Shown here one piece after another: positions 25,507 to 34,042 of a stretch of 64,000 nt of DNA. The notes under the pieces are model-generated. The model ran no database searches and was not told the origin of the DNA. It saw only the letters and a program-made list of their open reading frames with translations. How positions within the stretch are numbered: the first letter of the stretch is position 1; the number at the start of each line of letters is the position of its first letter. The stretch comes from Brevibacillus sp. SYP-B805 (GTDB lineage: Bacteria > Bacillota > Bacilli > Brevibacillales > Brevibacillaceae). Location: positions 62,001 to 126,000 of the forward strand of contig NZ_JAALGD010000012.1 in assembly GCF_011059135.1 (NCBI RefSeq). Reading direction: 5' to 3'. Made by a program: the position numbers and the translations under genes.

Positions 25507-26592
25507 TTATGGTTTATGCGGTCCGATCACATATACCGTTTTACCCCTTCTGCGGCCAAACGTGAGCGCTTCCGATTGGGTATCATAAAAGACATCGATT
25601 GTCTTGCCGTTTACCGCGCCGCCGGTATCTTCCGCCCGCCGGTAGCCGACCCCCTCGATGTAGACCCACCACCCCAGCGGGATGACGCTTGGATCGACGG
25701 CGATCGTTCGGCCTTCGGTCGCTTTGACGCCTGTGGCGGTACGGCCGTATCCCGGCGATTTCGGACTTTTTCCTCCGCCTGCCGGTGTGTAGGCGGTCAA
25801 GGTAACGTTGGTCAGTACCCGCTGCGGCCGGAATACCTTGCCTCCGCGCGACACGAGCCCCGCCGCCGTCACCGCCGGTTTTGACGCATTTGATGCCGTC
25901 ACAACCTTGGTGCCGACCGCGATGATCCGGTCATGCTTCGGCGTAACCACGTCACGTTTGACCAATTCACGCGACACTTCCTTGCCGTTTTCCGAAACCA
26001 GTTTGTAGTGATCCACCGCCAGGCCCTGCTGTCCCTGCTGCAGGACTCGCGTTTCCCCCTTCTTGAGGGTTGGATCAAATTTGCGAATTTCCTGATAAGG
26101 CAATTCTTCTTTCACTTGCACGATTTTTACATCAACGCGTGTGACGTGAATCGGTGTCCCCTGGTCGATGGATGCGGACAGCGCCGGTTCCACCTTGTCC
26201 GTCGGCTTGAGCGTGACGCCCGCCTCCTGCAAAATGCTCGCTACATCCCGTTTCACGGTATGTACGACCTTGGTTTGTCCATCAACGTGGACAGGTACTT
26301 CCCAGCTGGTATGTAATGCAATGGTTAGTTCGTCTGTTAGCGGTGTATCTGCTGACGGGGTCAGCAAATCCTTGTCGGTTAACGCGATGTGCTGTTCCTT
26401 CAAGAAATCTTCGACTGTTTCTGCAGTTGTCTCGAACGATTTAGTTTCTCCGTTGTAAGAGAAGGTAATGTGCTTTGGCTGGGAAGTGAGGATGAAGGTG
26501 CCGCTGATTACGGATGCCATCACCAGAACCAGGCAGCTGGCCGCTGCCAGGATGAGCTTCTTGTGTGCCATCCATAACTTGCTCAACTCCAT
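25507..26592 (-). CDS. yabE: YabE-like cell-wall protein (DUF348, G5, 3D domains)
   Basis: 361 residues. An N-terminal membrane anchor (about 11-36) is followed by DUF348 repeats (about 40-90 and 97-150, ITFSYNGETKSFETTAETVEDFL), a G5 domain (about 155-230) and a C-terminal 3D domain with its three Asp residues (LTAYTPAGG, IAVDPSVIPLGWWVYI, AEDTGGAVNGKTIDVF). Proteins of this plan are autolysin-like, related to resuscitation factors. The ATG at 26592 follows AAGGAG. The leader has a 7-bp hairpin (GAAGGCC with GGCCTTC). Confidence 0.9.
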   Translation of the reverse strand: MELSKLWMAHKKLILAAASCLVLVMASVISGTFILTSQPKHITFSYNGETKSFETTAETVEDFLKEQHIALTDKDLLTPSADTPLTDELTIALHTSWEVPVHVDGQTKVVHTVKRDVASILQEAGVTLKPTDKVEPALSASIDQGTPIHVTRVDVKIVQVKEELPYQEIRKFDPTLKKGETRVLQQGQQGLAVDHYKLVSENGKEVSRELVKRDVVTPKHDRIIAVGTKVVTASNASKPAVTAAGLVSRGGKVFRPQRVLTNVTLTAYTPAGGGKSPKSPGYGRTATGVKATEGRTIAVDPSVIPLGWWVYIEGVGYRRAEDTGGAVNGKTIDVFYDTQSEALTFGRRRGKTVYVIGPHKP

Positions 26593-26711
26593 GTCTCACA
26601 CTCCTTTTCCAGAAAAGCTTCCATGGAAGGCCTTTCCCTGACAGAAGAGGCCTTCTTTAGCCGCAGCTTTCGGATCAAGCCAGTTTCGGGGGTGTGCATA
26701 AGTCGCACTTG

Positions 26712-26740
26712 ATTGTATGCTACTTTTTCCGGTTTGTCAA
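26712..26740 (-). promoter_or_regulatory. yabE promoter (sigma-A)
   Basis: TTGACA (26735-26740), 17 bp, TACAAT (26712-26717) on the minus strand, giving a leader of about 110 nt. Confidence 0.85.
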
Positions 26741-26770
26741 ATTTACTCACCGAAACTTTCTTGCTCTCCC

Positions 26771-26791
26771 AAAAACTACCTCCAAAGGTAG
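26771..26791 (-). terminator. Unassigned terminator upstream of the yabE promoter
   Basis: CTACCT (26776-26781) and AGGTAG (26786-26791) form a 6-bp stem with a 4-nt loop followed by TTTTT. It is 150 bp beyond the tatD terminator, so it serves some transcript starting in 26792-26942, where no gene is recognised (see findings). Confidence 0.6.
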
Positions 26792-26942
26792 CAGACACTG
26801 CCCGCAAAAGAAAGGCACTTTCTGTCGAGTCTCCCCTGTCGATTTCTCCTTTTCGTTCGACATTGAACATGATATGCATGACAGGCGGGTAATAGAACGG
26901 CGATTGTCCCAGATCGTCCCCCGCCAGCGTGCGGAAGACGCC

Positions 26943-26984
26943 AAAAACCCCTCGATTCGTTGATCGGATCGAATCGAAGGGTTT
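26943..26984 (-). terminator. tatD terminator
   Basis: AAACCCCTCGATTCG (26945-26959) pairs with CGAATCGAAGGGTTT (26970-26984); one mismatch, T-run on the minus strand. It closes the metG-tatD unit. Confidence 0.9.
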
Positions 26985-26998
26985 CTTAAGCCTGCCGC

Positions 26999-27778
26999 TT
27001 ATGCGTCGGGGGCAGGCAGCCGGAACACTCTGCGCGCATTCTCCGACGTGATTCTGGCCATCTCTTCGTAAGAGAGGCCGTGAAGGCGGGCCATCTCCTC
27101 CGCCACGTAGCGGACATAACCGGATTCGTTGCGCTTGCCGCGGTACGGATGCGGGGTAAGATACGGACAATCCGTTTCCACCAGCAGCCGGTCAAGCGGC
27201 ACTTTGGCTGCCACTTCCTTGGGCTGCTTCGCGTTTTTGAAGGTTAGCGGCCCGCCGAACGAAATGTAGAAGTTCATGTCGAGCGCCATTTTGGCCGTCT
27301 CCCAGCTCCCCGAGAAGCAGTGCATGATGCCGCCCACCTCGCCCGCTTTCTCCTCCCGCAGGATGGTGATCACGTCGTGATGGGCGTCGCGGTTATGGAT
27401 GACGATGGGCATCCCCAGCTTGCGGGCAAGACGGATCTGTTTGCGGAACACCTCCGCCTGCACATCCTTGGGCGACGTGTCCCAGTAATAGTCCAGCCCC
27501 ATCTCGCCGAGGCCGACCACTTTGGGATGGCGGCTCAATTCCTCGATCCAGGCGAGATGGTCGTCCGTCATGTCCTTGGCGTCCTGCGGGTGCCAGCCGA
27601 TCACGGCATAGATGAAATCATACCGTTCGGCCAGTTCCAGGCAGGTGGGGATCGTCTCGGCATTGAAGCCGATGTTGACGATCGTGCTGACGCCGTTCTC
27701 CCGCGCGCGGGCAATCACTTCGTCGCGGTCCTCGTCGAACTCCGGCGCGTTCAAATGGGCGTGCGTATCAATGACCAC
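26999..27778 (-). CDS. tatD: TatD-family metal-dependent DNase
   Basis: 259 residues with the metal ligands of the family: IDTHAHLN, GLGEMGLDYYW, PIVIHNRDA, MHCFSG, VETDCPYLTPHPYRGKRNE. TatD proteins are 3'-5' exonucleases. The GTG start at 27778 has GGA 10 nt upstream. It follows metG by 18 bp and is read on the same transcript, as in B. subtilis (metS-yabD). Confidence 0.95.
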   Translation of the reverse strand: MVIDTHAHLNAPEFDEDRDEVIARARENGVSTIVNIGFNAETIPTCLELAERYDFIYAVIGWHPQDAKDMTDDHLAWIEELSRHPKVVGLGEMGLDYYWDTSPKDVQAEVFRKQIRLARKLGMPIVIHNRDAHHDVITILREEKAGEVGGIMHCFSGSWETAKMALDMNFYISFGGPLTFKNAKQPKEVAAKVPLDRLLVETDCPYLTPHPYRGKRNESGYVRYVAEEMARLHGLSYEEMARITSENARRVFRLPAPDA

Positions 27779-27796
27779 GGGCCGTTCATCCTTTCC

Positions 27797-29827
27797 TTAC
27801 TTGACAATCGCGCCATTTGGCATGCTGGGATCGACCGTCGCCAGCGTCAGCTGGTCGACGACGGAAGCCGCCAGGATCATGCCCTGCGACAATTCGCCGC
27901 GCAGCTTCACCGGTTTCAGGTTGGCCACCAGAATCACTTTTTTGCCAACCATCTCCTCCGGCGTGTAGTATTTGGCGATGCCGGATACCACCTGCCGCTT
28001 TTCGTAGCCCAGGTCGAGCTGCAGCACCAGCAATTTGTCGGCGTTCGGGTGTTTCTCGCAGGCGATCACCTGCGCGACCCGCAGCTCCACTTTGCCGAAA
28101 TCGTCAATGCCGATCTCTTCCTTCACATCGGCCGGTTTTTCCGCTGTCGGTTCTGCGGTTGGGTTGGTCGTCTCGCTCATCGTCGATTCTCCTTTCAATG
28201 CTTCCTGCTTTTTCTTGTTTTCTTCCGCTTGGCGGCGCGCCTCGGCGGTCGATTCGTCAATAAACGCCAGCTCGGCTTCGATATCGAGGCGAGGGAAGAG
28301 CAGTTCGCTGCGGTTCACACGGCTGCCAACGGGCAGTCCTCCCCACGTGCCGGCAGACTCCCAGGTGCGGGCTTCCGGCCGATCGGCAATGCCCAGCTGC
28401 TGCCAGATCTTCGCCGGCGCCTTGGTCATGAACGGCTGGATCAGGATGGAGACGATGCGGATGCTCTCCACCAGATTGTAGAGAACCGTTCCCAGGCGTT
28501 CCCGGTTTTCTTCCGACTTGGCCAGGTTCCACGGCATGGTCTCATCGATGTATTTGTTGCTGCGGCCAATCAGTTCCCAGATATGGGTGAGCGCGTTGCT
28601 GAAGCGCATCTCGTCCATGTGCTCTTCCACCAGCGCCTTCGTTCTGGTCGCCAGGCTGATCAGGCTGTCGTCGAATTCGCCCGGCTGTGTCGGGGCGGGC
28701 ACGACGCCGTCGAAATATTTCTCGATCATGACGAGCGAACGGCTGAGCAGATTGCCGAGGTCGTTGGCCAGATCGAAGTTGAGCCGCTGAATGAAAATCT
28801 CGGGCGTAAAGACGCCGTCCTGCCCGAAGGCGATTTCACGCAGCAGATAGTAGCGGACGCCGTCGGAGCCGTACCGGTCGATCAACAGTTTGGGATCGAT
28901 CACATTCCCCTTGGACTTGGACATCTTGCCGTCCGGCATCAGCAGCCAGCCGTGGCCAAACACTTTTTTCGGCAGCGGCAGGCCCAGCGCCAGCAGAATA
29001 ATCGGCCAGTAGATGGTATGGAAGCGGATGATGTCCTTGCCGACCAGATGGACATCGACCGGCCAGTAGCGGCGGAATTTGCTGTCATCGTCGGACAGGT
29101 AGCCAAGCGCGGTGATATAGTTGGCCAGGGCGTCGATCCAGACATAAATCACGTGCTCGGGGTCGTTGGGAACCTTGATCCCCCAGTCGAACGTGCTGCG
29201 GGAGACGCTGAGATCCTGCAGGCCCGGTTTCAGGAAATTGTTGATCATCTCGTTGCGCCGCGTCTCCGGCTGGATGAAATCGGGATGTTCCTCAATATAC
29301 TTGAGGAGCTGATCCTGATATTTGGAGAGGCGGAAGAAGTAGTTCTTCTCTTTGACCTTTTTCAGCTCGCGGCCGCAGTCGGGACAGAAGTAGCCTTTGT
29401 CGGTCCTGGCCTGCGTTTCCGTCCAGAACGCTTCATCGGGCACACAGTAGTAGCCTTCGTATTCGCCCAGGTAGATATCGCCCTGATCGACCAGGCGCTG
29501 AAAGATTTTTTGCACCGCTTCCTTGTGGCGGGGCTCCGTGGTGCGGATGAAATCATCGTAGGAAATGTCCAGCCGCTGCCAGAGGTCCTTGATCCAATCC
29601 ACCACCGGATCGATAAATTCCAGCGGCTGCATCCCTTCCTGCGCGGCGCGTTCCTGCAACTTTTGGCCGTGTTCATCCGTCCCTGTCAGATAGTAGACAT
29701 CAAACCCGCGCAGCCGCTTGTAACGGGCCATCGCATCAGCGGCGATGGTGGTGTAGGCATTGCCAATATGAAGCTTGTTACTCGGATAGTAAATCGGGGT
29801 CGTAATGTAATAGGTGGGTTTTGACAT
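27797..29827 (-). CDS. metG: Methionyl-tRNA synthetase
   Basis: 676 residues. Class I signature KLHIGNAY (HIGH) near residue 18, a zinc knuckle including CPDCGRELK, DGKMSKSKGNVIDP (KMSKS), an anticodon-binding helical region and a C-terminal EMAPII-type tRNA-binding domain (about 570-676, DDFGKVELRVAQVIACEKHP). The ATG at 29827 follows GGAGG. Expression is controlled by a T-box leader. The joining segment before the C-terminal domain is rich in E, A, T and P. Confidence 0.97.
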   Translation of the reverse strand: MSKPTYYITTPIYYPSNKLHIGNAYTTIAADAMARYKRLRGFDVYYLTGTDEHGQKLQERAAQEGMQPLEFIDPVVDWIKDLWQRLDISYDDFIRTTEPRHKEAVQKIFQRLVDQGDIYLGEYEGYYCVPDEAFWTETQARTDKGYFCPDCGRELKKVKEKNYFFRLSKYQDQLLKYIEEHPDFIQPETRRNEMINNFLKPGLQDLSVSRSTFDWGIKVPNDPEHVIYVWIDALANYITALGYLSDDDSKFRRYWPVDVHLVGKDIIRFHTIYWPIILLALGLPLPKKVFGHGWLLMPDGKMSKSKGNVIDPKLLIDRYGSDGVRYYLLREIAFGQDGVFTPEIFIQRLNFDLANDLGNLLSRSLVMIEKYFDGVVPAPTQPGEFDDSLISLATRTKALVEEHMDEMRFSNALTHIWELIGRSNKYIDETMPWNLAKSEENRERLGTVLYNLVESIRIVSILIQPFMTKAPAKIWQQLGIADRPEARTWESAGTWGGLPVGSRVNRSELLFPRLDIEAELAFIDESTAEARRQAEENKKKQEALKGESTMSETTNPTAEPTAEKPADVKEEIGIDDFGKVELRVAQVIACEKHPNADKLLVLQLDLGYEKRQVVSGIAKYYTPEEMVGKKVILVANLKPVKLRGELSQGMILAASVVDQLTLATVDPSMPNGAIVK

Positions 29828-29861
29828 GGGCAACATCCTCCAGTGCAAAATGGGAATGAAT

Positions 29862-30156
29862 ATAAAAAAGACCCATCCCTGATTGGGACGAGCCTGTTGA
29901 ACTCGTGGTACCACCCAAATGCTCCATCTCCCTCACAGGAGACGGACTCGGTGAGTCGCATGCGACCCTCCCCTGTAACGCAGGGATACGTTATCGACTA
30001 GTCGCGCTCCTTGCCAGGAGGCGATTCGCCCATAAAGACTCGGGGGCCATGTTCAGCTTGTCTCCTTATACCGGTTCGCAGCTACCCCGGCTCTCTGTCA
30101 TAAGGCAAACAGGCTTACTCTTCCCGTCATCGTCGGTGTGTATCCAATTGGTTTCC
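29862..30156 (-). promoter_or_regulatory. T-box riboswitch (tRNA-Met) of metG
   Basis: The T-box core GGGTGGTACCACG is at 29904-29916 on the minus strand, with TGGT to pair with the tRNA acceptor end. Stem I shows AGAGAGCCGGGGTAGCTGCG and a specifier-loop context GAACATGGC with Met codon ATG at 30048-30050. The terminator helix CTCGTCCC/GGGATGGG ends in TCTTTTTT (A-run 29864-29869). Uncharged tRNA-Met should favour the antiterminator. Confidence 0.93.
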
Positions 30157-30162
30157 CTTTCT

Positions 30163-30190
30163 ATTGTACTCTACCATCGCCATTTGTAAA
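30163..30190 (-). promoter_or_regulatory. metG promoter
   Basis: TTTACA (30185-30190), 16 bp, TACAAT (30163-30168) on the minus strand, just before the T-box leader. Confidence 0.65.
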
Positions 30191-30232
30191 CCCTCTGTCA
30201 ACGAGGCTCCTCTTCACCCTTTGTCAGCAGAC

Positions 30233-30241
30233 TTTGTCGAA
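30233..30241 (+). promoter_or_regulatory. Perfect 0A box between metG and abrB
   Basis: TTTGTCGAA matches the Spo0A box consensus. It lies 43 bp upstream of the metG -35 and about 170 bp upstream of the abrB promoter. Between them (30242-30409) only two AT-rich inverted repeats are seen: AACGACT/AGTCGTT and GATAAAAT (30345-30352) with ATTTTATC (30371-30378). Confidence 0.45.
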
Positions 30242-30409
30242 TAAAAGGCACGAATTCGACACGAAACGACTAAAATTCCTTACATTTCCACAAAGTCGTT
30301 ACCAGTTACTTTTTTCCAATAACAGATCAAAAAAAAGAGCATTCGATAAAATTATCATGATCTAAAAAGGATTTTATCAAAGTGCTTCAAAATGACTGAA
30401 AAAAATGTA

Positions 30410-30492
30410 TTGACACCTTTGGGAATCACTGGTATTATGAAGGCAGCTTTAATTGTCGAATAATGACGATAAATTAATAAAGCAATCGACAA
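30410..30492 (+). promoter_or_regulatory. abrB promoter with downstream 0A boxes
   Basis: TTGACA (30410-30415), 17 bp, TATTAT (30433-30438). Downstream are TTGTCGAA (30453-30460), ATGACGAT (30463-30470) and, on the other strand, TTGTCGATT (30484-30492). B. subtilis abrB is repressed by Spo0A bound at just this place, with a very similar TTGTCGAATAATGACGA sequence. Confidence 0.85.
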
Positions 30493-30534
30493 TCGCTGCC
30501 GGATATTAAGCTACCGAGAGAGGAGAATCCAGAC

Positions 30535-30789
30535 ATGATGAAATCAACAGGTATTGTAAGAAAAGTGGATGAATTGGGCCGCGTTGTGATTCCGATTGAA
30601 CTTCGCCGTACCCTTGGCATTGCTGAAAAGGACGCGCTGGAAATCTATGTGGACGGCGAACGCATTATCTTGAAAAAATATGAGCCTGCATGTATTTTCT
30701 GCGGCAACGCTGATAAAGTTACCCATTTCAAAGGAAAAATCATTTGCCAGGACTGCCTGAGCGAATTGCCGGTTGTTCAAAAACGATAG
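30535..30789 (+). CDS. abrB: Transition-state regulator AbrB
   Basis: 84 residues. Residues 1-53 are the AbrB swapped-hairpin DNA-binding domain (KSTGIVRKVDELGRVVIPIE, LRRTLGIAEKDALEIYVDGE). The C-terminal half is not like B. subtilis AbrB; it carries two CxxC pairs (CIFCGNADKVTHFKGKIICQ, then DC), resembling a small zinc ribbon found in other Firmicute AbrB-like proteins. AbrB represses post-exponential genes. The ATG at 30535 (MM start) follows AGGAG. It is divergent from metG and convergent with rsmI, as in B. subtilis. Confidence 0.93.
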   Translation: MMKSTGIVRKVDELGRVVIPIELRRTLGIAEKDALEIYVDGERIILKKYEPACIFCGNADKVTHFKGKIICQDCLSELPVVQKR

Positions 30790-30807
30790 CGGCTCGGTTC
30801 CATAATC

Positions 30808-30840
30808 AAAAGAGGCTGCCCCTCGGGTCAGCCTCTTTCT
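30808..30840. terminator. Bidirectional terminator between abrB and rsmI
   Basis: AGAGGCTG (30811-30818) and CAGCCTCT (30829-30836) form a perfect stem; TTCTTCTT follows on the plus strand and TTTTGATT on the minus strand. The rsmI stop codon is inside it. Confidence 0.85.
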
Positions 30841-31721
30841 TCTTCACGGTGGTACCGGTTGTAGACGTCCCGCTTGGGCAGGCCGCGATCCTCCGCTGTC
30901 TGTTTGAGCGCCTCCTTTTTCGACATCCCTTGGCCGCAGTAGTGATCCACGTGCTCCACGAGGCTCAGCGCCTGCCACCATGGCGCTGCCTCGTCTCCCC
31001 CCGGGCCTGCATCCGCTCCGGCATAACCGGCCACCACGATGCAGAACTCGCCGCGCACCTCTCCTTCATGCAGCCACCCGATCAGCTCGGACAAGGTCCC
31101 CCGGGCGAATTCTTCATACCGCTTCGTCAGTTCGCGGGCCAGCACCGCCTGCCGTTCTCCCCAAACCTCCCGCATGTCTTCCAGCGTCTTGACGATCCGG
31201 TGAGGCGCTTCATAGAACAGCAGGGTTTCCGGATAACGCTTCAGGCGTTCCAGCTCTGCCTGTCGTTCCTTTTTCTCGCGCGGCAGAAAACCGGCGAACA
31301 CAAAGCGTTCCGTAGGCAGGCCCGAAGCGATCAGGGCCGTTAACGCCGCATTGGCGCCTGGAATGGGGATGACCGGGTAGCCTGCCGCGACGGCGTCCCT
31401 CACCAGGTCGGCTCCCGGATCGGAAATGGCCGGAAGACCCGCGTCGCTCACCAACGCGATCTTTTTGCCTTCGGCCAGCCACTGCAGGAGTCCGGTGCCG
31501 CTCGCCTGCTTGTTGTGCTCATGGTAGCTGACCGTCCGCTTGTCAATCTGGAAATGGTTCAGCAGCTTGCGGGTCTGCCGGGTATCCTCGCAGGCGATCA
31601 CGTCGGCGGCACGCAGCGTTTCCAGCGCCCTGACGGTGATATCGTCCAGGTTGCCGATGGGCGTCGCGACGAGATAGAGGCATCCCTGTTTATTGTCACT
31701 GAAGCTCTGCTGCACTTTCAT
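30828..31721 (-). CDS. rsmI: 16S rRNA 2'-O-methyltransferase RsmI
   Basis: 297 residues with LYLVATPIGNLDDIT, ACEDTRQTRKLLNHF, SDAGLPAISDPGADLV and PGANAALTAL. It methylates C1402 of 16S rRNA. The ATG at 31721 starts 3 bp after the yazA stop. It is the last gene of the long tmk-to-rsmI operon. Confidence 0.95.
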   Translation of the reverse strand: MKVQQSFSDNKQGCLYLVATPIGNLDDITVRALETLRAADVIACEDTRQTRKLLNHFQIDKRTVSYHEHNKQASGTGLLQWLAEGKKIALVSDAGLPAISDPGADLVRDAVAAGYPVIPIPGANAALTALIASGLPTERFVFAGFLPREKKERQAELERLKRYPETLLFYEAPHRIVKTLEDMREVWGERQAVLARELTKRYEEFARGTLSELIGWLHEGEVRGEFCIVVAGYAGADAGPGGDEAAPWWQALSLVEHVDHYCGQGMSKKEALKQTAEDRGLPKRDVYNRYHREEERG

Positions 31722-31724
31722 CGG

Positions 31725-32024
31725 TTAGGTGAAGCCTCCCTTGCGGATCAATTCTTCCTTCTCATGCCGGGTGAGGCGCTTGATCTCCTCTTCGCGCCTC
31801 TGGCCCCATGAGCGGCTCTCCCCCTCTTCGGCGTAGAGCAGTTCCACCGGGCCGCGGCCGCGTGTGTACTTGGCCCCTTTCCCCTCATTATGCGCCCGAA
31901 TCCGCCGCAGCAGCTCGGTCGTATAGCCGGTGTAGAGCGTGCCGTCCGCACAGCGGAGAATATAGACAAAATGGCTTTTATGCGAGGGAATCCCGCTTAC
32001 CGTAATAGACTTCCTGCAGTTCAT
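31725..32024 (-). CDS. yazA: GIY-YIG domain protein (YazA/UPF0213)
   Basis: 99 residues with a GIY-YIG core ([44 protein letters not shown]). Standalone members are predicted nucleases of unknown role. The ATG at 32024 follows GAGG and overlaps the yabB 3' end by 47 bp; no closer start codon exists, so either the overlap is real or a rare start is used. Order yabB-yazA-rsmI is as in B. subtilis. Confidence 0.87.
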   Translation of the reverse strand: MNCRKSITVSGIPSHKSHFVYILRCADGTLYTGYTTELLRRIRAHNEGKGAKYTRGRGPVELLYAEEGESRSWGQRREEEIKRLTRHEKEELIRKGGFT

Positions 32025-32745
32025 CACAGTATACCTCTTCCGCTTCGTATACAATCAACGGCGGCTGAATCCGCAGCTCCGGTTTGCCGCCGCGCATCCC
32101 TTCGATCAGCACGATGTTGGGCTCGGCGTCGCGCTTCGGATGAACGAATCGCATCCGTTTCGGTTCGATGCCGTATTGGCGCATCAATGTCACGATATCG
32201 ATCAACCGGGTGGCGCGATGCACCAGCGCGATTTTCCCGCCGTTCTTGGCCAATTGGCTGCTGACGCGAATCACGTCCTCCAGATTCAGCAGGATTTCAT
32301 GCCGGGCGATCGCGTAGTGCTCGTTGAGATTCTGTTCTCCGCTGGCGGCCGGCATGTACGGCGGATTGCAGGTGATCAGGTCAAACGCGCCATGTCCGAA
32401 CCGGCTCACCGCCTCTTTCACATCGCCATGATGCATGGTGATGCGCGATTCCAGCCCGTTGATCAGCACGTTGCGCCTCGCCATGTCGTAAAGCCGGGGC
32501 TGAATCTCCAGGCCCTCAAACACCGCTTCGTTGGACCGGGTGCTCATGATCAGCGGGATGGCTCCATTGCCGGTACAAAGATCCATCACGCGCCCCCGTT
32601 TGGGCACAGAGGCAAAACGGGCCAGCAAAACCGCATCCAGCGAGAAACAAAACACTTCCCGGCTCTGGATAATCTTCATGTTGTGTGTCAGCAAATCGTC
32701 GATCCGCTCCGATTCGTAGAGCGGTACCTTGTTTTCCGCTTGCAT
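31978..32745 (-). CDS. yabB: tRNA adenine-N6 methyltransferase-like protein YabB (TrmN6 family)
   Basis: 255 residues with SAM motif [13 protein letters not shown] and the N6-adenine catalytic CNPPYMP. Homologues modify A37 of tRNA1-Val or other tRNAs. The ATG at 32745 follows AGGGG by 9 nt; the ATG at 32763 has no ribosome site. It sits between yabA and yazA. Confidence 0.9.
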   Translation of the reverse strand: MQAENKVPLYESERIDDLLTHNMKIIQSREVFCFSLDAVLLARFASVPKRGRVMDLCTGNGAIPLIMSTRSNEAVFEGLEIQPRLYDMARRNVLINGLESRITMHHGDVKEAVSRFGHGAFDLITCNPPYMPAASGEQNLNEHYAIARHEILLNLEDVIRVSSQLAKNGGKIALVHRATRLIDIVTLMRQYGIEPKRMRFVHPKRDAEPNIVLIEGMRGGKPELRIQPPLIVYEAEEVYCDELQEVYYGKRDSLA

Positions 32746-32814
32746 ATCCGGGTACCCCTTCATTGGTGCTGTTTGGTGCTATGAAAAAAGACCCGACCAA
32801 CGCATCGGTCCAGG

Positions 32815-33192
32815 TCATTTGTGAACGGCGCCGCTCAGGAAAGAGAGGCAGAAGAGACAGTCCCCTTCCTTTCGCAGGCTTCCGTAGTGGACATTGCAGA
32901 TATGGAATCCTTCTGCATACAGCCGGGCGAGATTGTCGTAGGCTTCCCCCACGAACTTCCTCTTGTTTTTCGCCGCCTGCCCCTGTCCGGCGTTCTTCGC
33001 CGTCTCCGGCGATGGCGGCTCTCCCGGCTTTTCGTGCAGACGCTTCCGCAGGTGTTCGTTTTCAACGAGCAGTTGTGCATTCTCTTCCATCAATGCCACG
33101 ATGACGTCTTTCAGTTCCCCGATTTCCCGGTACAATTGACCGACTTTCTCTTCCATCAGGGTCATCTTGACGAAGATCTCTCGTTTATCCAC
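32815..33192 (-). CDS. yabA: Replication initiation control protein YabA
   Basis: 125 residues: N-terminal coiled coil (1-55, [20 protein letters not shown]) and a C-terminal zinc-binding domain ([20 protein letters not shown], then [10 protein letters not shown]; ligands His, Cys, Cys, Cys). YabA tethers DnaA to DnaN and prevents over-initiation. The GTG at 33192 gives MDKREIF, matching the B. subtilis start. The linker (60-80) is Pro/Gly/Ala rich. Confidence 0.95.
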   Translation of the reverse strand: MDKREIFVKMTLMEEKVGQLYREIGELKDVIVALMEENAQLLVENEHLRKRLHEKPGEPPSPETAKNAGQGQAAKNKRKFVGEAYDNLARLYAEGFHICNVHYGSLRKEGDCLFCLSFLSGAVHK

Positions 33193-33223
33193 TTCTCCAC
33201 CCCATCTCCGCTACCGATGCAGT

Positions 33224-34039
33224 TTAATCCTTCGCCGCCTCGCTCAACACGATCTCATCCAGCGCAAACTCCAGCACCCGCGACTTTTCCAACAGCTCCA
33301 CCTGGACGGTCAGATCCAGGATATTGACGCTTACCACGCGCCCTTCTCCCATGGGAGTCATGACATGGGCGCCTACATCAGGCAGTTCTTCCTTGGAGTC
33401 TTCATAATTGTCATTTTCAAATTTCAGACAGCACATCAGCCTTCCGCACAGGCCGGAGATTTTGGACGGATTGAGGGAAAGATTCTGATCCTTCGCCATT
33501 TTGATGGAAACGGGTTCGAAATCGCCGAGAAAGGTGGAGCAGCAGAGCAAGCGGCCGCACGGTCCAATGCCGCCCAGCATTTTTGCTTCGTCCCGTACGC
33601 CGATCTGGCGAAGTTCGATCCGCGTGCGGAAAACGGCAGCCAAATCTTTCACCAGTTCGCGGAAATCCACGCGTCCGTCCGCGGTAAAATAGAAAATGAT
33701 CTTGTTGCGGTCAAAGGTATATTCCACATCGACCAGCTTCATGTCGAGCTTGTGTTCCCTGATTTTCGTCTGGCAGATGGCAAACGCGCTCTTGGCCGCT
33801 TTCTTGTTCTCTTCCACCTGATTGGCGTCCCGTTCATCCGCGACGCGAATCACTTTCTTCAGCGGCAGCACCACATCCGACTCGCCAACCGTCTTGCGGC
33901 CGACGACCACTTTGCCGTATTCGATCCCTCTCGCCGTTTCGACGATGACATGGCTGTCCTTTTCCACCGGCAGCTTGTCCGGATCGAAGTAATATATCTT
34001 ACCCGCTTTTTTGAAGCGGACGCCTACTACCTCGTACAA
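33224..34039 (-). CDS. ricT: PSP1-domain protein RicT (YaaT)
   Basis: 271 residues with VVGVRFKKAGKIYYFDPDKL, the PSP1 core FYFTADGRVDFRELVKDLAA and two Cys clusters (GPCGRLLCC and GLCGRLMCC). RicT joins RicA and RicF in the Y complex that carries Fe-S clusters and promotes RNase Y processing and phosphorelay to Spo0A. The TTG start at 34039 has GGAGG 8 nt upstream and aligns with known starts. Confidence 0.95.
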   Translation of the reverse strand: MYEVVGVRFKKAGKIYYFDPDKLPVEKDSHVIVETARGIEYGKVVVGRKTVGESDVVLPLKKVIRVADERDANQVEENKKAAKSAFAICQTKIREHKLDMKLVDVEYTFDRNKIIFYFTADGRVDFRELVKDLAAVFRTRIELRQIGVRDEAKMLGGIGPCGRLLCCSTFLGDFEPVSIKMAKDQNLSLNPSKISGLCGRLMCCLKFENDNYEDSKEELPDVGAHVMTPMGEGRVVSVNILDLTVQVELLEKSRVLEFALDEIVLSEAAKD

Positions 34040-34042
34040 GGT

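Noticed and set aside
26583-26880. Open frame (MHIMFNVERKG...) reading from the tatD gap through the yabE leader
   Set aside because: It crosses a terminator and the yabE promoter and has no family resemblance.
27320-29824. 834-codon open frame opposite tatD and metG
   Set aside because: Antisense shadow with low-complexity composition; metG and tatD are certain.
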